From positions 1 through 15,221 of the forward strand of contig CAZEPJ010000088.1 in assembly GCA_964514105.1 (NCBI GenBank): DNA of 15,221 nt, in the 5' to 3' direction. Source of the stretch: CAZEPJ01 sp964514105 (GTDB taxonomy: Bacteria > Desulfobacterota > Desulfocorpusculales > Desulfocorpusculum). Of this stretch, positions 8,074 through 14,630 are shown piece by piece (within the stretch, counting starts at the first letter, position 1; each line of letters opens with the position of its first letter). The notes under the pieces were generated by a model that searched no databases, was not told the origin of the DNA, and saw only the letters and a list, made by a program, of their open reading frames with translations. The position numbers were made by a program, and so were the translations under genes.

Positions 8074-9441
8074 ATGGAACACAAGGGCGTCAACATCCTG
8101 ATCGTGGACGACGAGGAGGGCATCCGCAGGAGCCTCCGGGGGATCCTGGAAGACGAGGGGTACGGGGTGCGCCTGGCCGAGGATGGGGAGGCTGCCCTGC
8201 GCCTCCTGGAGGAGGAGTCCCCGGACCTGGTTCTCCTGGACGTCTGGATGCCGGGCCGCGACGGCATCGAGATCCTCCAGGAGATCAAGAAGGGGTGGCC
8301 CGGCGTCGCGGTGGTGATGATCTCGGGCCACGGTTCCATCGAGCTGGCCGTGCGGGCGACGCGCCTGGGGGCCCACGATTTCATCGAGAAGCCCCTGTCC
8401 CTGGACAAGGTCCTCCTGACCCTCCAGAACGCCCTGAGGTACTCCAGGCTGGAGGAGGAGAACCGAAGGCTCCGCCAGCAGGTGCGGCCCAGGGATGAGA
8501 TCACGGGCAGCAGCGCGGCCATCCAGCGGTTGAAGGAACAGGTGCGGATCATCGCCCCCACCTCCAGCTGGGTGCTCATCCACGGCGAAAACGGCACGGG
8601 CAAGGAGGTCGTCGCCAGGGCCATCTACCGCCAGAGCAAGCGGGCCCACGCGCCGTTCATTGATGTCAATTGCGCCGCCATCCCCGAGGAGCTCATCGAG
8701 AGCGAGCTGTTCGGCCACGAGCGCGGGGCGTTCACCGGAGCCACCCAGATGCGCCGGGGGAAATTCGACCTGGCCGACGGCGGGACCCTGTTCCTGGACG
8801 AGATCGGCGACATGAGCCTGGGCACCCAGGCCAAGATCCTCCGGATCCTGCAGGAGCAGCGGTTTCAGCGCGTGGGGGGGAGCAAGAGCATCCGGGTGGA
8901 CGTGCGCGTCATCGCCGCCACAAACAAGGACCTGGAGGAGGAGATCCGGGCCGGGCGTTTCCGCGAAGACCTGTACCACCGCATCAACGTCATCCCCGTG
9001 GAGGTGCCGCCTCTGCGCGAGCGGATCGAGGACATCCCGGTCCTGGTGGCCGAGTTCGTCGAGGAGTTCCGGCGCAGCCAGGGGCATCCCCGAAAGCGCT
9101 TCGACGCGGCGGTCATGGAGGCATTCCAGGGGTACGGGTGGCCCGGAAACGTGCGGGAGCTCAAGAACATGGTGGAGCGGCTCGTCATCCTCTCGCCCGC
9201 CGCCACCGTCGTGGCCCAGGACCTGATGCCCCCGCTGCGGCCGACCGAGGCCCCCCTCCCGGCGGTCCGGGCCCAGAGCCTCCGGGAGGCCAGGGAGGCC
9301 TTTGAGCGGGCGTTCATCGAGGAGCGGCTCAGGGAGCAAGGGGGAAACGTCTCGAGGACCGCCGAGGCGGTGGGCCTGGAGCGAAGCCACCTGCACCGCA
9401 AGATCAAGGAGCTGGGGATTCGGATACGGGGCGAGGGGTGA
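8074..9441 (+). CDS. NtrC-family sigma54-dependent response regulator
   Basis: DNA-binding regulator that activates RNA polymerase-sigma54 after phosphorylation, 455 residues. The receiver domain (1-120) has the acidic pair D12-D13, phospho-acceptor D56 (LLDVWMP) and K106 (EKPLS). The AAA+ domain (about 143-370) has Walker A GENGTGKE (171-178), the sigma54-contacting loop GAFTGA (218-223) intact, and Walker B LFLDEIG (239-245). A Fis-type helix-turn-helix closes the protein (GGNVSRTAEAVGLERSHLHRKIKEL, split as GGNVSRTAEAVGLERSH and LHRKIKEL, 423-447). Start ATG 8074 has AAGGA at 8064-8068; the longer TTG reading from 8026 lies in the hairpin region and adds nothing family-like. Placement right after the kinase says it is its partner; NtrX is the closest named relative by arrangement, but the regulon cannot be told from sequence. 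Confidence 0.95.
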   Translation: MEHKGVNILIVDDEEGIRRSLRGILEDEGYGVRLAEDGEAALRLLEEESPDLVLLDVWMPGRDGIEILQEIKKGWPGVAVVMISGHGSIELAVRATRLGAHDFIEKPLSLDKVLLTLQNALRYSRLEEENRRLRQQVRPRDEITGSSAAIQRLKEQVRIIAPTSSWVLIHGENGTGKEVVARAIYRQSKRAHAPFIDVNCAAIPEELIESELFGHERGAFTGATQMRRGKFDLADGGTLFLDEIGDMSLGTQAKILRILQEQRFQRVGGSKSIRVDVRVIAATNKDLEEEIRAGRFREDLYHRINVIPVEVPPLRERIEDIPVLVAEFVEEFRRSQGHPRKRFDAAVMEAFQGYGWPGNVRELKNMVERLVILSPAATVVAQDLMPPLRPTEAPLPAVRAQSLREAREAFERAFIEERLREQGGNVSRTAEAVGLERSHLHRKIKELGIRIRGEG

Positions 9442-9540
9442 GGCGGAGGCGGAGGCTGAGAAAGGGCGAGAGACTTGGCCAAGGCTGAGGCGAAGCGAAA
9501 CGGCTTGGGTTGTGCCTGAGCCTTCGCCTCCAGCCTTGAC
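9441..9540 (+). repeat. Inverted repeat with two competing left arms before selB
   Basis: AAGGCTGAGGCGAAG (9481-9495) is matched by the inverted CTTCGCCTCCAGCCTT (9522-9537), with a single extra C. A second, GGCGGA-repetitive stretch at 9441-9460 resembles the same left arm and could pair with the same right arm. A perfect 10-base palindrome CTTGGCCAAG lies between them near 9475-9484. No T-run follows. It fills nearly the whole gap between the regulator and selB. Confidence 0.6.
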
Positions 9541-9552
9541 GAGGGGTTCTTC

Positions 9553-11484
9553 ATGCGCGAGATCATTGTCGGGACGGCGGGCCACATCGACCACGGCAAG
9601 ACCGCCCTGGTGGAGGCCCTCACCGGGGTCAACACCGACCGGCTCAAGGAGGAACAGATCAGGGGCATCACCATCGAGCTGGGCTTCGCCGATTTCACCC
9701 TGCCCAGCGGGCGGCCGGTGGCGGTGGTGGACGTGCCCGGCCACGAGCGCTTCGTCAAGACCATGGTGGCTGGGGCCACGGGCATCGATCTGGTGATCCT
9801 GGTGGTGGCGGCCGATGAAGGGGTCATGCCCCAGACCCGGGAGCATCTGGACATCTGCCGACTGCTGCGCGTCCGGAAGGGATTGGTGGCCCTCACCAAG
9901 GTGGACCTTCCCGACGAGGAATGGATCCAGCTCGTGGAGGAGGACGTTCGGGAGTTCGTACGCGGCACCTTCCTGGAAGGGGCCCCCGTGGTGAGGACCT
10001 CCAAGGTCACGGGGGAGGGTTTCGGCGAGCTGGCCTCCCAGCTGGACCGCCTCTGCGGCGAGCTGGGGGAGCGCCCCGCAGCGCGCCACTTCCGCCTGCC
10101 CATCGACCGGGTGTTCACCATGAAGGGGTTCGGCACCGTGGTCACCGGGACGCTTGTGGAGGGCCGCCTGGCCGAAGGGGAGGCCGTGGAGGTGGCCCCG
10201 GGGGGCGTCAGGAGCAAGGTGCGGGGCCTTCAGGTCCACAATCGAGCGGTGCGGGAGTCCCTGGCGGGCATGCGGACGGCGGTGAACCTGCAGGGCGTGG
10301 AGAAGGAGGAGGTGGCGCGGGGCGACGTGCTGGTCCCCCCCGAGGCGTTCCTCCCCACCCACATGGTGGACGTGCACCTGGAGTACCTCCCCACGGCCCC
10401 CTGGAAGCTCAAGCAGCGGGCCCGGGTCCGATTTCACACGGGGACGAGCGAGATCCTGGGACGGGTGGTCCTGCTGGACCGCCAGCTCCTGGAGCCCGGG
10501 GATGCGGCCTATGCCCAACTGCGGCTGGAGTCCCCCACGCTGGTGGTGCACGGCGACCCGTTCGTCATCCGCAGCTACTCCCCCACGCTGACCATCGGAG
10601 GGGGGCTGGTGCTGGACGGACTTCCTCCCAAACACCGCCGCAACGCCCCCCGTGTCCTGGCGCACCTTCGGGAGATCCACCTGGGGGATCCTGCCCGGGT
10701 GGCCCTGGCCATGGTCCGGGCCGCGGGGATCCAGGGCCTGACCCGGAAGGACCTGGACCGGCGCCTCAACCTGCCCCAGGACCGCTGGCGGGAGATCCAG
10801 GCGGCCCCGGGTTTCCGGGACGAGGTCCAGGGCATCGACGGATCGGCAGGGACCCGCCCCCGGGAAGAGGACGCCCTGTACATGGCGCGGGAGATCTACG
10901 AACGCCTCCAGGGGGAGATCCTGGAGGCCCTGAGGGGTTTCGGGAGGGAGCATCCCCTGGAATCCGGGATCCCCCGGGAGGACCTGCGGGGCCGCTGTCC
11001 GTCGCGTCCTTCGGCGAGGGCCTTCACCGCCGCGCTCCAGGACCTGCTGGATCGGAGAGAGGTGTCGGTGGACGGGGACCGCTGGCGCTGGAAGGGGCAT
11101 CGCTTGGCCCTCGAGGGAGCGCACCAGGCCCGGCTGGAGGAGTTGGCCGGGGTCTTTCGGGAGGCCGGGCTCCAGCCCCCCCTGCTCAAGGAAGCGGGCG
11201 GGGCCCTGGGGGTGAGCGACAAAGAGGCCCGAGACCTGGCCGAGCACCTCGCCCGCCGGGGGGAGCTGGTCAAGGTGAAGGAAGACTTGTACTTTCACCA
11301 GGCAGCGGTCCAGGGGCTCCAGGATCGCCTGGTGTCGTTTCTCAAGGAGCGGGGGGAGATTCAGCCCCTGGAGTTCAAGGAGATGACCCAGCTCTCCCGG
11401 AAGTACATGATCCCCCTTCTGGAGCACTTCGATCGCATCAAGGTGACCATGCGGGTGGGGGACAAGCGGGTGTTGAGGGGGTAA
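9553..11484 (+). CDS. selB: Selenocysteine-specific elongation factor SelB
   Basis: GTPase that carries selenocysteinyl-tRNA(Sec) to UGA codons marked by a SECIS hairpin. The 643-residue length is typical. The EF-Tu-like part has G1 GHIDHGKT (10-17), the switch I region RGITIELGFA (37-46) characteristic of SelB, G3 DVPGHE (60-65) and G4 TKVD (115-118). Domains II and III follow, and the last 250 or so residues form the winged-helix repeats that bind the SECIS RNA (for example the segment ending RKYMIPLLEHFDRIKVTMRVGDKRVLRG, seen as RKYMIPLLEHFDR near 615 and RVGDKRVLRG at the end). Start ATG 9553 has GAGGGG at 9541-9546. Its presence implies selenoproteins in this genome; none is coded in the window. 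It is followed by fdhD. Confidence 0.97.
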   Translation: MREIIVGTAGHIDHGKTALVEALTGVNTDRLKEEQIRGITIELGFADFTLPSGRPVAVVDVPGHERFVKTMVAGATGIDLVILVVAADEGVMPQTREHLDICRLLRVRKGLVALTKVDLPDEEWIQLVEEDVREFVRGTFLEGAPVVRTSKVTGEGFGELASQLDRLCGELGERPAARHFRLPIDRVFTMKGFGTVVTGTLVEGRLAEGEAVEVAPGGVRSKVRGLQVHNRAVRESLAGMRTAVNLQGVEKEEVARGDVLVPPEAFLPTHMVDVHLEYLPTAPWKLKQRARVRFHTGTSEILGRVVLLDRQLLEPGDAAYAQLRLESPTLVVHGDPFVIRSYSPTLTIGGGLVLDGLPPKHRRNAPRVLAHLREIHLGDPARVALAMVRAAGIQGLTRKDLDRRLNLPQDRWREIQAAPGFRDEVQGIDGSAGTRPREEDALYMAREIYERLQGEILEALRGFGREHPLESGIPREDLRGRCPSRPSARAFTAALQDLLDRREVSVDGDRWRWKGHRLALEGAHQARLEELAGVFREAGLQPPLLKEAGGALGVSDKEARDLAEHLARRGELVKVKEDLYFHQAAVQGLQDRLVSFLKERGEIQPLEFKEMTQLSRKYMIPLLEHFDRIKVTMRVGDKRVLRG

Positions 11485-11557
11485 GAAGAGGGTCCGTTGT
11501 GCCTCGTCCGTCGGTGATCGCCTCTTCCAACGGACCCAAGACAGTGGACCACGGACG
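11485..11557 (+). repeat. Interlocked inverted repeats between selB and fdhD
   Basis: Four complementary elements lie in the order a-b-a'-b': GGGTCCGTTG (11490-11499), CGTCCGT (11505-11511), CAACGGACCC (11528-11537) and ACGGACG (11551-11557). Both pairs are perfect and interlock in pseudoknot order. GAAGAGG (11485-11491) can also pair with CCTCTTC (11521-11527), competing with the first stem. The last element borders the GGGCGG that could serve as the fdhD ribosome binding site. It may be a regulatory RNA fold or a degenerate intergenic repeat. Confidence 0.6.
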
Positions 11558-11566
11558 GGCGGTTCC

Positions 11567-12358
11567 ATGGAAGAACAGCTGACCAAGCGCAGACAGGTTG
11601 TTCAATTTCGTCTCGATCAAAGGAGCCACGGCACGGTCGATCTCGTCCAGGAAACCCCCCTGACGATCTTCGTCAACGAGCGGGAGCTGGTGACGCTCCT
11701 GTGCACGGGGCACCATCTGGAAGACCTCGTCCTGGGCTTCCTGCGGTCCGAGGGGCTGGTGGAGGCCGCCGAAGACGTGAGCAGCCTGCGGCTGGACGGG
11801 GAGACGGGCGAGGCCCGGGTGACCCTGGCGGGGGGCGGGGGCCTCCGGGAGGCCCTTTTCCACAAGCGGACCCTGGGGGCGGGATGCGGCAGGGCCAGCC
11901 TCTACTACCAACCCCTGGACGGGCTCCAGATCCGCCCCATGGCGCCGGGCTTCCGGGTGAGCAGCGGGCAGGTCCTGGCGCGCATGGGGGAAATGAACCG
12001 GACGTCCCCCCTGTACCGCGCCACCCGGGGCACCCACAACGCGGCCCTGAGCGCCGCCCACCGCATCCTGGTCACCCGGGAGGACATCGGGCGGCACAAC
12101 GCCGTGGACATGATCGTGGGCCACGCCCTTCGGGAGCGGATCCCCCTGGGGGACAAGATGCTCCTGACCACGGGGCGAGCCTCCTCGGAGATCGTTCTCA
12201 AGGCCGCCCGCCTGGGCATCCCCGTGCTGGTCTCCCGGTCGGCCCCCACGGCCCTGGGGGCGGCCCTGGCCCAGGAGGTGGGAATGGCCCTGGTGGGATA
12301 CGTGCGGGGCGGCCGCATGACCGTGTACAGCCACGGCGAGAGGATCGGGAAATCCTAA
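11567..12358 (+). CDS. fdhD: Formate dehydrogenase accessory sulfurtransferase FdhD
   Basis: FdhD passes sulfur from a cysteine desulfurase to the bis-MGD cofactor of formate dehydrogenase, which is needed for activity. The 263-residue protein has the family blocks CTGHHLEDLVLGFLRSEG (46-63), DIGRHNAVD, TTGRASSEIVLKAA and SRSAPTALG. The mobile-loop cysteine motif, CxxC in E. coli, is GAGCGRAS here: only the second cysteine (C107) remains, the first position being glycine. Single-cysteine forms are, as far as I recall, also seen in other members, so this is probably functional. The start ATG 11567 has only a weak G-rich site (GGGCGG) upstream, next to an interlocked inverted repeat. It follows selB by 82 bases, and both serve selenium-type formate dehydrogenase. 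Confidence 0.95.
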   Translation: MEEQLTKRRQVVQFRLDQRSHGTVDLVQETPLTIFVNERELVTLLCTGHHLEDLVLGFLRSEGLVEAAEDVSSLRLDGETGEARVTLAGGGGLREALFHKRTLGAGCGRASLYYQPLDGLQIRPMAPGFRVSSGQVLARMGEMNRTSPLYRATRGTHNAALSAAHRILVTREDIGRHNAVDMIVGHALRERIPLGDKMLLTTGRASSEIVLKAARLGIPVLVSRSAPTALGAALAQEVGMALVGYVRGGRMTVYSHGERIGKS

Positions 12359-12426
12359 AGCGATTTCTCAAGAGTGGGCATTTTCGCGCTCAATATCAGC
12401 CCAATGAGCTCCGTGAAAAAAAAGGC

Positions 12427-12455
12427 TTGACATCGGGTTTTTCCGATGATAAAAG
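12427..12455 (+). promoter_or_regulatory. Strong sigma70-type promoter with an internal dyad
   Basis: Consensus -35 TTGACA (12427-12432), a 17-base spacer, and -10 TAAAAG (12450-12455) preceded by TGA (a possible extended -10). A perfect inverted repeat CATCGG-gttttt-CCGATG (12431-12448) fills the spacer and touches both boxes, which makes it a candidate repressor or activator site. An A-run lies immediately upstream. Confidence 0.7.
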
Positions 12456-12468
12456 GAAACGCACAAGG

Positions 12469-12497
12469 GTGGACCCGGGCGAATCCGAGGGGTCCAC
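12469..12497 (+). promoter_or_regulatory. Hairpin at the 5' end of the barrel-gene leader
   Basis: GTGGACCC (12469-12476) pairs perfectly with GGGTCCAC (12490-12497) around a 13-base loop. It begins about 7 bases after the predicted transcription start, the position of 5' stabilising stems in outer-membrane-protein mRNAs such as ompA. The function is inferred. Confidence 0.45.
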
Positions 12498-12595
12498 GAG
12501 GGGTGGAGTTTGCGGGGAGGAGGCCGAGTGGGCCAAAGGTGTCTTCTCTCCGGGCCTATTTGCAGGGATTGGCCGGCCACGGCCAGACAAGGGAG

Positions 12596-12607
12596 AAAGG
12601 AGGTGAT
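12596..12607 (+). promoter_or_regulatory. Full-length Shine-Dalgarno-like block
   Basis: AAAGGAGGTGAT complements the whole 16S rRNA anti-Shine-Dalgarno tail. With its flanks (12594-12613) it agrees with the complement of the usual 16S 3' end at 18 of 20 positions by eye. It is 90 bases too far from the barrel start at 12697 and only 2 bases from the ATG at 12606, so it is not a normal ribosome binding site for either. The barrel gene has its own site, AAGGAGGAGG (12683-12692). Confidence 0.5.
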
Positions 12608-12683
12608 GCAGCGCGTCGTAGGGAGTGTTTCCTGGCCCTCTCTTGGGAGGGGAGGGCGCAATGGGGTACAGAGACCAAAGTGA
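12606..12683 (+). other. Possible 25-residue leader reading frame
   Basis: ATG 12606 opens a short frame (MQRVVGSVSWPSLGRG and on) that stops at TGA 12681-12683, overlapping the barrel gene's ribosome binding site. The position would suit a translational-coupling leader peptide, but the Shine-Dalgarno spacing of 2 bases is poor and the peptide resembles nothing known. It could easily be chance. Confidence 0.2.
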
Positions 12684-12696
12684 AGGAGGAGGTTCC

Positions 12697-14259
12697 ATGA
12701 AAAAGGGATTTCTAGCGGTGCTGCTCGGGACGGTCCTGGCGTTGGCCCTGGTGCCCAGCGCCCAGGCGGCGGACCCGGGCAAGTACCTGGGCGGCGCGGA
12801 CTTCAACTTCCGCGGCCAGTACTGGATGTGGGGCACGTACCAGGAGAACATCGCGGACTTTGACAGCGACCGCAACGACACCCGGCGCAGCATCTTCCAG
12901 CGCTTCCGCTGGTACTTCGACACCAGTTACGAGGGGAAGTACGGCGGCACCCTCGGCTTTGAGTGGAACTGGCGCTGGGGCTCCGTGGGCGCGGCCAACG
13001 CCATCGGCGGCGGTCCGGACGGGGACGACCTGACGGACAACACCCGGCTCAAGCATGCGTACGTCTGGTTCATGCTCCCCTGGGCGCCGGTGAACTCGGT
13101 CAAGGTGTCCGCGGGTCTGGGCATTCAGCCGAGCATCGACCCCCAGAACATCATGTTCGCGTCCAATGACTTCTTCGGCGTGCGGGTGGACGTGCCCATC
13201 ATCAAAGGTATCGTCAACCTCACAGGCGCCTGGTTGATCGACTCCATCGGCCGCGACCCGGGCCTGACCGTCGACTCCCAGGGCGGCTTCGGGGGCGGGC
13301 CGGGGGCGAGCGCGCCGGACCGCTGGAGCGACGACTCCGACTATTACATCCTCCATGCCACGGCCAACGTGGCCAAGTGGCTCAACTTGGGCGCGTACTG
13401 GGTATGGGGCCATGCCATGGAAAACGGCCGCCTCGACAACCTGGCCTGGGGCGCGGGCGCACCTTACGGCACCCCCGGGTTTCCATTCACCTACACCGGG
13501 CAGGTCCAGGGCATCCTGGGCGGCCGGAACCTGGGCAGTGTGTGGGATGGGGACGTGTACTGGAACGGGCTCTATTTCTTCCTCAAGCCCGACCCCTGGT
13601 TCGTCAACGGCCACGTCAACGTGATGTACGGGAACAGCGGTTTGCCGCATGACGTCACCATCGGCACGGCCTGGGCGTACTTCCTCCAGGCCGGTTGGCG
13701 ATCCGGCCCCTTCATGGTGAGCGCCAGGGGCTGGTGGTTTGACGGCGACAAGGACACGGACCGCAGGCCCGGTCATTTCGCGGGCCCCGGGGACAAGTGG
13801 GACCGCTGGTTCGGGCCCGACCCCTTCTTCGCCTCCACCGAGCTGTGGTACTCGGGGTACACCTCCTGGGGCACGGGCATAACGGGGTACGAGAGTTCTC
13901 CTGGCGGCACGGCCTTCGTGGGAATGGAGAACTCCTGGCAGGTGACCAAGAAGCTGAAGTTGGATTTCCTGTTCGGGTACCTCATGTTCACCAACGACTC
14001 GGACAAGCCCTATGCCACCATGGGGGAGATGGGCGGCGGTGTCTTTCTTCCCCCCAACAAGGACAAGGAGATCGGCTGGGAGTTCAACCTGGCCGGCACG
14101 TACAAGCTGTATGACAACCTGGCCCTCACCCTGGGCTTCAACTACCTCATCGCCGGGGACGGGCTGGACCACTGGCAGCGGACGCGAGTCGGCCAGTGGG
14201 AGTACCGCAGCGCCGACGACGCGTACGAGATCTTCTGGAGGCTGCTCTACACCTTCTAG
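12697..14259 (+). CDS. Tryptophan-rich outer-membrane beta-barrel protein
   Basis: A 520-residue exported protein of unknown substrate. A Sec signal peptide (MKKGFLAVLLGTVLALALVPSAQA, that is residues 1-24) is followed by a predicted cleavage AQA|AD. The mature protein is rich in aromatic residues, with alternating strand-like stretches such as FNFRGQYWMWG, RFRWYFDTSYEG and LGFNYLIAG, Asp/Gly-rich turns, almost no cysteine, and ends LLYTF with the C-terminal Phe read by the BAM machinery. This layout fits a porin-like barrel; the overall look recalls alginate-export-type or similar porins of Desulfobacterota, which I cannot confirm. Start ATG 12697 has AAGGAGGAGG 4 bases upstream; a GTG at 12625 in frame adds 24 residues before the signal peptide and is rejected. 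It has its own promoter and terminator, so it is a single-gene unit, likely highly expressed. Confidence 0.88.
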   Translation: MKKGFLAVLLGTVLALALVPSAQAADPGKYLGGADFNFRGQYWMWGTYQENIADFDSDRNDTRRSIFQRFRWYFDTSYEGKYGGTLGFEWNWRWGSVGAANAIGGGPDGDDLTDNTRLKHAYVWFMLPWAPVNSVKVSAGLGIQPSIDPQNIMFASNDFFGVRVDVPIIKGIVNLTGAWLIDSIGRDPGLTVDSQGGFGGGPGASAPDRWSDDSDYYILHATANVAKWLNLGAYWVWGHAMENGRLDNLAWGAGAPYGTPGFPFTYTGQVQGILGGRNLGSVWDGDVYWNGLYFFLKPDPWFVNGHVNVMYGNSGLPHDVTIGTAWAYFLQAGWRSGPFMVSARGWWFDGDKDTDRRPGHFAGPGDKWDRWFGPDPFFASTELWYSGYTSWGTGITGYESSPGGTAFVGMENSWQVTKKLKLDFLFGYLMFTNDSDKPYATMGEMGGGVFLPPNKDKEIGWEFNLAGTYKLYDNLALTLGFNYLIAGDGLDHWQRTRVGQWEYRSADDAYEIFWRLLYTF

Positions 14260-14289
14260 GCGCGTCTCGATTTTCTGCGGCCATGCTGA

Positions 14290-14319
14290 GGGGGGACCTT
14301 CGGGTCCCCCCGTTTTTTT
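14290..14319 (+). terminator. Intrinsic terminator of the barrel gene
   Basis: GGGGGGACC (14290-14298) and GGTCCCCCC (14303-14311) pair perfectly around the stable TTCG tetraloop, followed one base later by seven Ts (14313-14319). It starts 31 bases after the stop codon. Confidence 0.96.
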
Positions 14320-14571
14320 GGGGGGGGTGCAGTCGTAAACCAATCGTCCAGTTTCCCCCTCCATTGACGAGACAGACACCCACCTGAGATCGTCAAGCCT
14401 GTCCCGAGGGGCGACCCCGAATATCCCATGTCGAGGGCGGAATACCGAAGCACGAGGTCTGCCGCATGAGATCAAACCGTCTCCACAGGTGATTTCCCCC
14501 CTCGGTATCCTGCGGTTCCCCGTTGGATATTCGACCATGTCACCGCGCCTCCGGCCGCCTCCCCCTCCTCC
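14320..14571. other. Gap with nested inverted repeats
   Basis: No gene is recognised. The stretch holds TTGACGA (14364-14370) with inverted TCGTCAA (14390-14396), and a larger nested structure: CGAATATCC (14418-14426) with GGATATTCG (14525-14533), enclosing GCGGAATACCGA (14437-14448) with TCGGTATCCTGC (14502-14513; one mismatch, one wobble). The two stems are separated by 10- and 11-base internal strands, so they could stack as one imperfect 116-base hairpin. It lies after a terminator and before a promoter. Confidence 0.55.
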
Positions 14572-14601
14572 TTGACGCCGCGGCCTCGGCGGGCGTACCA
14601 T
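14572..14601 (+). promoter_or_regulatory. Sigma70-type promoter of the FlgO/CsgG-like gene
   Basis: -35 TTGACG (14572-14577), 18-base spacer, -10 TACCAT (14596-14601). The predicted start near 14608 gives a leader of about 22 bases containing AGGAGG at 14617-14622, 8 bases before the ATG. Good fit, but prediction only. Confidence 0.6.
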
Positions 14602-14630
14602 CTTAGAAAAACGCACAGGAGGATCGGGCC

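Larger units (their letters stand above)
12359..12696 (+). other. 338-base gap: promoter and structured leader of the barrel gene
   Basis: There is no gene recognised here. It holds no clear terminator for fdhD, a short A-run (12417-12424), a strong promoter at 12427-12455, a hairpin near the predicted transcript 5' end (12469-12497), a full-length Shine-Dalgarno-like block (12596-12607) and a possible 25-codon reading frame (12606-12683) ending inside the real ribosome binding site of the next gene. The predicted 5' leader is about 235 nt. Confidence 0.7.

Noticed and set aside
9441..9540. An intrinsic terminator ahead of selB.
   Set aside because: The hairpin is strong but no T-run follows either arm, so it is listed as an inverted repeat instead.
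9921..11582. A 553-residue plus-strand open frame overlapping selB.
   Set aside because: A Gly/Pro/Arg-rich frame shadow of selB with no domain pattern or ribosome binding site.
8017..11586. A 1189-residue open frame on the minus strand.
   Set aside because: It lies antisense to the regulator, selB and the start of fdhD, all firmly identified. Such long shadows arise from GC-rich codon use; the translation is Pro/Gly/His/Leu-rich with no family motif.
12625..12696. GTG at 12625 as an earlier start of the barrel protein.
   Set aside because: It would place 24 non-signal residues ahead of an ideal signal peptide, and ATG 12697 has a strong ribosome binding site at the right distance.
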